From Epichloe hybrida (lineage: Eukaryota; Ascomycota; Sordariomycetes; Hypocreales; Clavicipitaceae): a DNA stretch of 64,000 nt. Within the stretch, counting starts at the first letter, position 1, and the number at the start of each line of letters is the position of its first letter. The translations under genes were made by a program, and so were the position numbers. The stretch lies in NCBI GenBank assembly GCA_019022495.1, contig JAFEKR010000001.1:124001-188000 (forward strand), in the 5' to 3' direction. The notes below the pieces were generated by a model. That model worked only from the letters and a program-made list of their open reading frames with translations. It had not been told where the DNA came from and ran no database searches. Positions 59,801 through 64,000 of the stretch are shown in pieces.

Positions 59801-60031
59801 TGCAGCTAGACCCACGTCAAACTTCTCAGCCGAGGAAAGGGGAGCAGCATCGGAGGATGGCTCGGTCCTTTGCGGTGTCGATGACTTGGTAAGGTTCAGA
59901 GCAAGTGACTGGATCAAACAGCTTGCGGCCTGGCCCTCGGCCAAGATTGACAAATTGGTGGCGGCATTGTGATGCGAGGACGAGGCTGATGATTTCCACG
60001 CCGCGGGGTCAGGACCCTTTGATGTCGTCAT
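56834..60031 (-). CDS. TTC27-like TPR protein (Emw1 type)
   Basis: A single exon of 1065 aa, starting MTTSKGPDPAAWKSS. Family features are WIRLRINIWHYKLL, EDKAYFLVEAANNYILLGRHEQAKEALREAAQ, STNWQIYTQALLVRSRIE, PPRWHLESELAYAWAGVGSLTSALEIFKRL and LWCILGDVEDDPKHYQRAWAIS. A row of TPR units follows (YSRAQKSLGEYYLSKKDMLKAQEAF, LWSRLGDISLRLGQFDEAAEAYGRS). Low-complexity acidic inserts break the solenoid. Yeast Emw1 is essential and linked to cell wall integrity; human TTC27 assists assembly of the U5 snRNP protein EFTUD2. An intron-free frame this long is unusual for the window but reads cleanly. Confidence 0.85.
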   Translation of the reverse strand: MTTSKGPDPAAWKSSASSSHHNAATNLSILAEGQAASCLIQSLALNLTKSSTPQRTEPSSDAAPLSSAEKFDVGLAALDIFLQANVTGPVVPADKIALVQSRFYQAWDACSSSNTVSGDSTAPVQLHKAALGDLEVDGVSPYSHIPHLELFSLARFVFEKHLKKQASDTVEVPRREKDGENVRYSVSWIRLRINIWHYKLLTQPSLGPGSNFTKSSQWSEVPSLASSILEDMRTVRAQIAGDEVWSEAGAWGREDKAYFLVEAANNYILLGRHEQAKEALREAAQMTGLAYALSGALGKRTKFQDNSVSQLVVLARSREDDNRAETGIQGDDGDDETEDEKAKPDALQLNDDTLLEEIRFSKDDVMDEAKGKTLPPILAELSPNDQPQLAPLDQIILLTEATLKDAFSPADALTSQEILPFAVRVLADKSTNWQIYTQALLVRSRIEVHRSRTVERGVLQLQAVADQVLTDTTTQAEPEKRNTQMERKENDIPSIQISIPDQDQENSATAAPISKPQAPNSFLPAPKPHESAPAHIRLRYIHALSTPPRWHLESELAYAWAGVGSLTSALEIFKRLHLWAEVALCYASAAASEDEDGRGSGGEEKAKAIIRWRLFHPTRECASSRPDLDDQKIEDVICLKASHFEGPERDPPPPNAARLWCILGDVEDDPKHYQRAWAISKQRYSRAQKSLGEYYLSKKDMLKAQEAFRLATSVNRLSPDLWSRLGDISLRLGQFDEAAEAYGRSISSATDTLGGEGARTWSNLGTALWSLYCEVIAEQKEDKTEDTTAAASTTKVIPRADDEEDDAISVQTGDKSRDPSALILKSLAAFKKGASIAHDNWRIWDNVLTLAARLEPPSVSDMILALTHILRIRKTEDAVDAGVVTALVQDVFLSKEKPAPPPSSSAEASIYEPPRGSAERLVTRLLEEEIVPLITQRAELWSLVARLRAWRRDYAGAIDASERAWRAAVGSSGSGGGGLLPGEIKSDSTDWTIDQTAWQGVVKRTDELVSMLENWGPDVESVGPRWKGKARSALRSVMGRAKENWEDSEGWNTLQGLMDGLRAAS

Positions 60032-62406
60032 CTTAAGGCCCCGATCGCACTCCTCTATTATGGCTATCCAAACTGGCTTGCGAGCAAGCCGAGCGAGCTA
60101 CCGTGGTGACGAGCAGCGAGATGGGATGGAAGGTGGAAGACGGCGGGCGAAATTTTGATCCCAACAACGCCAGGGCAGGATCCAATTTGTCAAAAGCCTC
60201 TGCCATTAATCACCACCATTTAGACCTATCTGATTATCGAAAACCAACATCACATGTGATACGGCATGCTCCTCGCTTCCCATTTAGTATTCATCTGTTC
60301 CCACTCAATGGCCTTTTTTATTTTCTTCAACATGGAACCTCGGATGGCCGAGCTATCTTGTTGAATCGAAGACGCATTGTCGGCACGTTATCGATAGGAG
60401 AGCAGATGAATTTTTTTTTTTTTGTAGAGCCTTGGATTGGAGCCTTGTTGGTGGGGGCGGGTCAAAAAGCCCAAAAAGGTAAAGAAATTCTGCCTTGCCC
60501 CGCCGAACAATATCAACTGCATGAGCAGAAGCCTTCGCGGCACAAGTTTGAACTTGCGGTGACAGTGCCTGAAAACTTATTGATAACAATAATCGATTAG
60601 TTCTGGTCACTTTGGGGAACGGACCAGGTGCAGGACCCTGCAGGAATACGAAACAACGACGGGTATCACATCACTTGTCAAGCTTCATTTTGCGGCGGTT
60701 TGACAAGACGCCTCCTTGGGCCGATGACAATTTGAACTGACTACACAAGGAGCCTCAAAATTATTCGACGCATGAGGAAATAAAAAACAAACGTGATACT
60801 TCGGCTGTGGGATTTGCATTTGTACGGGTGACGCAAGATCATCCAGATCCCCATTGATGAAGAACATGCCAAAAAAAAAAAAATTTGCCAATGGTTCTCA
60901 TGTACAGATTCGGTTTCCAGTACGGAGTACGGTGTTCATGATGACCAGCGACTCTTAGCCTCCTGAGACATTGCCAATCACTAGGTGTGCGAGCAATGAC
61001 TTCTCAGAGATGCGGAATCTAGCATGACGCCTATCATAGACGGTCCACAAGCTGGCTAGACCCGATAGAACAAACAACACAAGCTCAGGATCCATAAGAT
61101 TGAAAAGATTCATTGAATAAGAGAGAACATAGGTAGAAACCAGTCTACAGCCGATGTTGCTCACCTACAATTGATCCATACATTGCGACCCAGACTACCG
61201 CTAGTCAGGACAAAGAGTTTCATCAGAGACATTTGTTTAATGGTCTGCATCGGCAAGAAATTTTGCCTCAGTGCTTGACTCTAATATTTGTCATCATCAT
61301 ATGAATGCCCATTCAAATCTGCCGTCGACAAGCTAAGCCAAAAAGCAAACTTCCCACGAAGTTTGAGAGCGATAGAAAAAAAAGTTTTTTTTTGGCATCG
61401 CCGTCAACAAACGTTGATGAGGATTATTGACCCCCTCGCCTCAAGAATAAGCCCCATCGAGTAACTTGGTGCAAGACCAAAGCAATCGCATACCTATCGA
61501 TCTCGACAACAATTCCTCAGCTCCCGATGCCACAACTCATGTCATCATACGGCTGCCCATCATCCGAATCTGCTTGTTCGTAGCCAAAGGTCCTAGTCAC
61601 ACCATCCCAACACGGACTCATATCTTCATCCAAGGGGGTCGAGAGATGCAAACTTGGTTCCGGAGAGAACTCGCGAGAATAAACGGATGTAGCGACAGGC
61701 AGGGCTGATGTCCACAAAGAGGGCCAAGGTGCCAAAGGTCAGCCGCAGTGCTTCTATGGCGGCGCGTTTCCGCAAGCTCCAAAATGGAGACGTCCGGGGA
61801 CTTTCTCCCAAAGCGTGAATTATTTGATGCTGAGACGCAGAGCCTAGGCAAATGTGTCTCTGTGTGAAAGCTTCGAATAGCGATTTGTTGAGCGAGGGGG
61901 TGGAGAGAAAGAGAGGGAAGGGGAAGGAAAAGCGAGTGCCAGGTCGTAGTTGGAATTTTATTTAGCTGGGCGGGTCCCACTTTACACGAAGCACAGAGTA
62001 ATAATCCGTAATCCGTGCATGCTTCTACAGGGGTGCGTGCCTATCGAGCATTTGCGATTGTGAGCCAATCAACTGCCAGGCCCAAGAAAGTTGGCTGGTT
62101 TGTCTTTCGTGCCTGCAGACCAAGGTCCAAAGACGTATAAGACTCCTTACCAACCAGAACAACCTTTCGTCGACAGAGGAAAACAGCCCCAAGGTCCCTT
62201 GTGCCTCTGCCTCTGCCTCTGCTTCAACCACGCGAGACGCTTCTGGTCGAGGGAACGGCAAAACAATCGCGTGTTGAGCTGCACGCGCACCACGACCCTG
62301 GCCTCGCGACAGCTCGACTTTTGCCTCGTTCGCTCGCTCGACCTCGATACCGCACTCGTCCGGAACATAGCTTAGGGTTTCTTTCGTCTGAAGCGATACA
62401 CGCATC
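60032..62406. other. 2.4 kb intergenic between divergent TTC27 and RAE1
   Basis: It contains TACTCCGT (reverse) at 60922-60929, poly-A/T runs (60411-60423; 60871-60883) and ATCCGTAATCCGTGC at about 62005. A CTCTGCCTCTGC repeat (about 62203-62222) lies in the RAE1 leader. Minus-strand frames at 61618-61980 and 62025-62576 show no domain. Confidence 0.5.
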
Positions 62407-63639
62407 ATGTCTGGTCTTTTCGGATCTGCCGCCAGCTCGGCAGCGACCAATACCGTTGGAGATCTCAAATCTGACGTGGCACTCAGCGATCCTCCCACCG
62501 ATACCATCTCCGACCTCAGTTTTTCACCAGCCCCCAATGGACCCGATTTCCTCGCCGTGTCCAGCTGGGATAACAAGGTCCGAGTCTACGAGATTGCCCA
62601 GAATGGCCAGAGCCAAGGTCGGCACGCATACGAACACTCACAGCCAGTCCTAAGTTGCGACTTCTCCAAGGTAAGCGGCCGGTGGCGACTTGCCACAGCA
62701 ATTATTCGGCTCGAAGCGGTTACTAAACTTTATCCTTTGCTTTGCAGGACGGGACAAAGATAGCATCAGCTGGTGCGGACAAGAATGTCAAAGTGTGCGA
62801 CCTGGCTTCTCAGCAAGATATTATCATTGGCACGCACGATCAACCCGTTCGAGCGTGTCGGTTCTTCGAGAGTGGCGGCGCTCCCATGATAGTATCTGGG
62901 TCATGGGACAAGACGATCAAGTACTGGGACTTGAGGCAGCAGGGGCAGGCAGCAGCGACTGTGTCGTGCCAGGAGCGCGTATACACTATGGATGTCAGAG
63001 ACAATCTGTGCGTTGTTGGTACTGCAGACAGATACATCAACGTAATCGATATGCGGAACCCATCCAAGTTCTACAAGACGCTCCAGAGCCCGCTCAAGTG
63101 GCAGACCCGAGTCGTTAGTTGCTTCACCGACTCTGCGGGCTTTGCTATTGGCAGCATCGAGGGTCGTTGCGCCATCCAATACGTTGAGGACAAGGATGCA
63201 AGGTAAGTCGTATCGCCGTTGCTTCGCCTCTTGTCTACAAACAGTTGCGCCTTGGAAATGGCTGACAAACGATCCTTTCAGTTCCAACTTCTCATTCAAA
63301 TGCCACCGAGATGCGGCGGTGAACAACGTCGTCAATGTACATGCTGTCAACGATATCTCCTTCCATCCCGTCCACGGAACCTTTAGCACTGCCGGATCGG
63401 ACGGCACGTTCCACTTCTGGGACAAGGACGCCAAGCACCGTCTCAAGGGGTATCCCAACGTCGGAGGCAGCATTACCGCCACGACTTTTAACAAGAACGG
63501 TAGCATCTTCGCTTATGCTGTTGGATACGACTGGAGCAAGGGCTACCAGCACAACACCCAAAGCTATCCAATCAAGGTTATGCTGCATCCTGTGACTAAT
63601 GACGAGTGTAAGCCACGGCCGTCGATGAAGAAGAGGTAG
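62407..63639 (+). CDS. rae1: RAE1/Gle2 mRNA export factor (WD40)
   Basis: Exons 62407-62670, 62748-63202 and 63282-63639 give 358 aa; introns are 77 and 79 bp with TACTAAAC and GCTGACA branch sites. WD repeats are DTISDLSFSP...LAVSSWDNKVRVYEI, QPVLSCDFSKDGTKIASAGADKNVKVCDL, QPVRACRFF...IVSGSWDKTIKYWDLR, VVGTADRYINVIDMR, and the hallmark CHRD near HAVNDISFHPVHGTFSTAGSDGTFHFWDKD, ending in FAYAVGYDWSKGYQ. RAE1 binds the GLEBS motif of Nup98-type nucleoporins at the pore, aids poly(A) RNA export and has spindle roles in animals. The polypeptide is complete, ending in KPRPSMKKR. Confidence 0.95.
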
Positions 63640-64000
63640 ATGGATGGTAAAGCAGGGCCTTGGGCTGGTTGTCAAATATATGGACAGTTAGGGCAACCGG
63701 GGGGGGTGACATAGGAGAGCATTGAGGTGGTCTGTCACAAGGCCAGAGAGAGTGTTGTGATATCACGATGCAGATGATACCTTTGGGATAAAGTTCCTTT
63801 ATAAATTTGTATGTAGCTTAGGATACGGAAAATCAATCGACATTTTCATATACAATGAGTCAGCAGGTGTAAATGAGACGAAGTATGTGTCTAACATTAA
63901 TCATGTTCTGAAAGAAAACTCCGGGTGGCAACCAAGTTGGGAATGGTTTATGCATGTCTTGGCCTTTTTTTCTTTTTCTTGAATCGAATTGAAATTGTTT
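63640..64000. other. RAE1 downstream region
   Basis: 361 bp of 3' sequence to the window end. It includes a GGGGGGTGAC run at 63701 and AT-rich sequence that may hold the polyadenylation signal. No gene is seen. Confidence 0.5.

Overview
The window is nuclear DNA from a filamentous ascomycete, most likely a sordariomycete and plausibly Hypocreales; the order is an inference. The support is that genes are split by short introns (47-140 bp, a few longer) with GT/AG ends and visible branch sites, that the gene families are typical of Pezizomycotina, and that a block of retrotransposons is strongly AT-biased and differs only by C/T and G/A changes, the mark of repeat-induced point mutation (RIP).

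Bases 1-9810 are a gene-free, RIP-mutated transposon block: the decayed integrase/RT/RNase H part of a Copia element, a 630-bp LTR pair around a gag-only remnant, and inside that remnant a second, minus-strand LTR element with 267-bp LTRs and a perfect CCTAA target-site duplication. A less mutated island full of CAGCTG hairpins (about 6395-7150) sits in that inner element. At 9811 the sequence changes sharply to ordinary gene-bearing DNA.

From 9811 to 64000 there are about 22 genes. In order: a P-loop ATPase with an internal tandem duplication (-), an omega-type GST (+), XAP5/FAM50 (+), a 61-aa membrane protein (-), an unrecognised six-exon gene that resembles part of the RIP-mutated block (-), the METTL16 m6A methyltransferase (-), an uncharacterised membrane protein (-), a gene-poor 4.8 kb, a Zn2Cys6 regulator (+), a broken JEN1-like carboxylate transporter (+), a glycine-zipper protein (-), a secreted thioredoxin-reductase-like flavoprotein (-), a truncated HAD phosphatase (-), TTC1 (+), ASA1 (+), an uncharacterised PPSY protein (-), pantoate-beta-alanine ligase (+), a DHAPAT/PlsB-type acyltransferase (-), RNase P/MRP subunit POP4 (+), a 1451-aa GYF-domain protein (+), a TTC27-like TPR protein (-) and the mRNA export factor RAE1 (+).

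Most of these are unlinked housekeeping genes, many acting on RNA (METTL16, POP4, RAE1, XAP5, GYF). There is no operon and no secondary-metabolite cluster. The points that stand out are the duplication in the ATPase gene, which still permits a normal mRNA by splicing across it; the orphan gene with a RIP-mutated relative in the same window; two genes (transporter and HAD) that each appear to have lost a few tens of bases out of frame; an array of bZIP-like half-sites upstream of the GST; and a short motif, TACTCCGT, found eleven times and always outside coding sequence.
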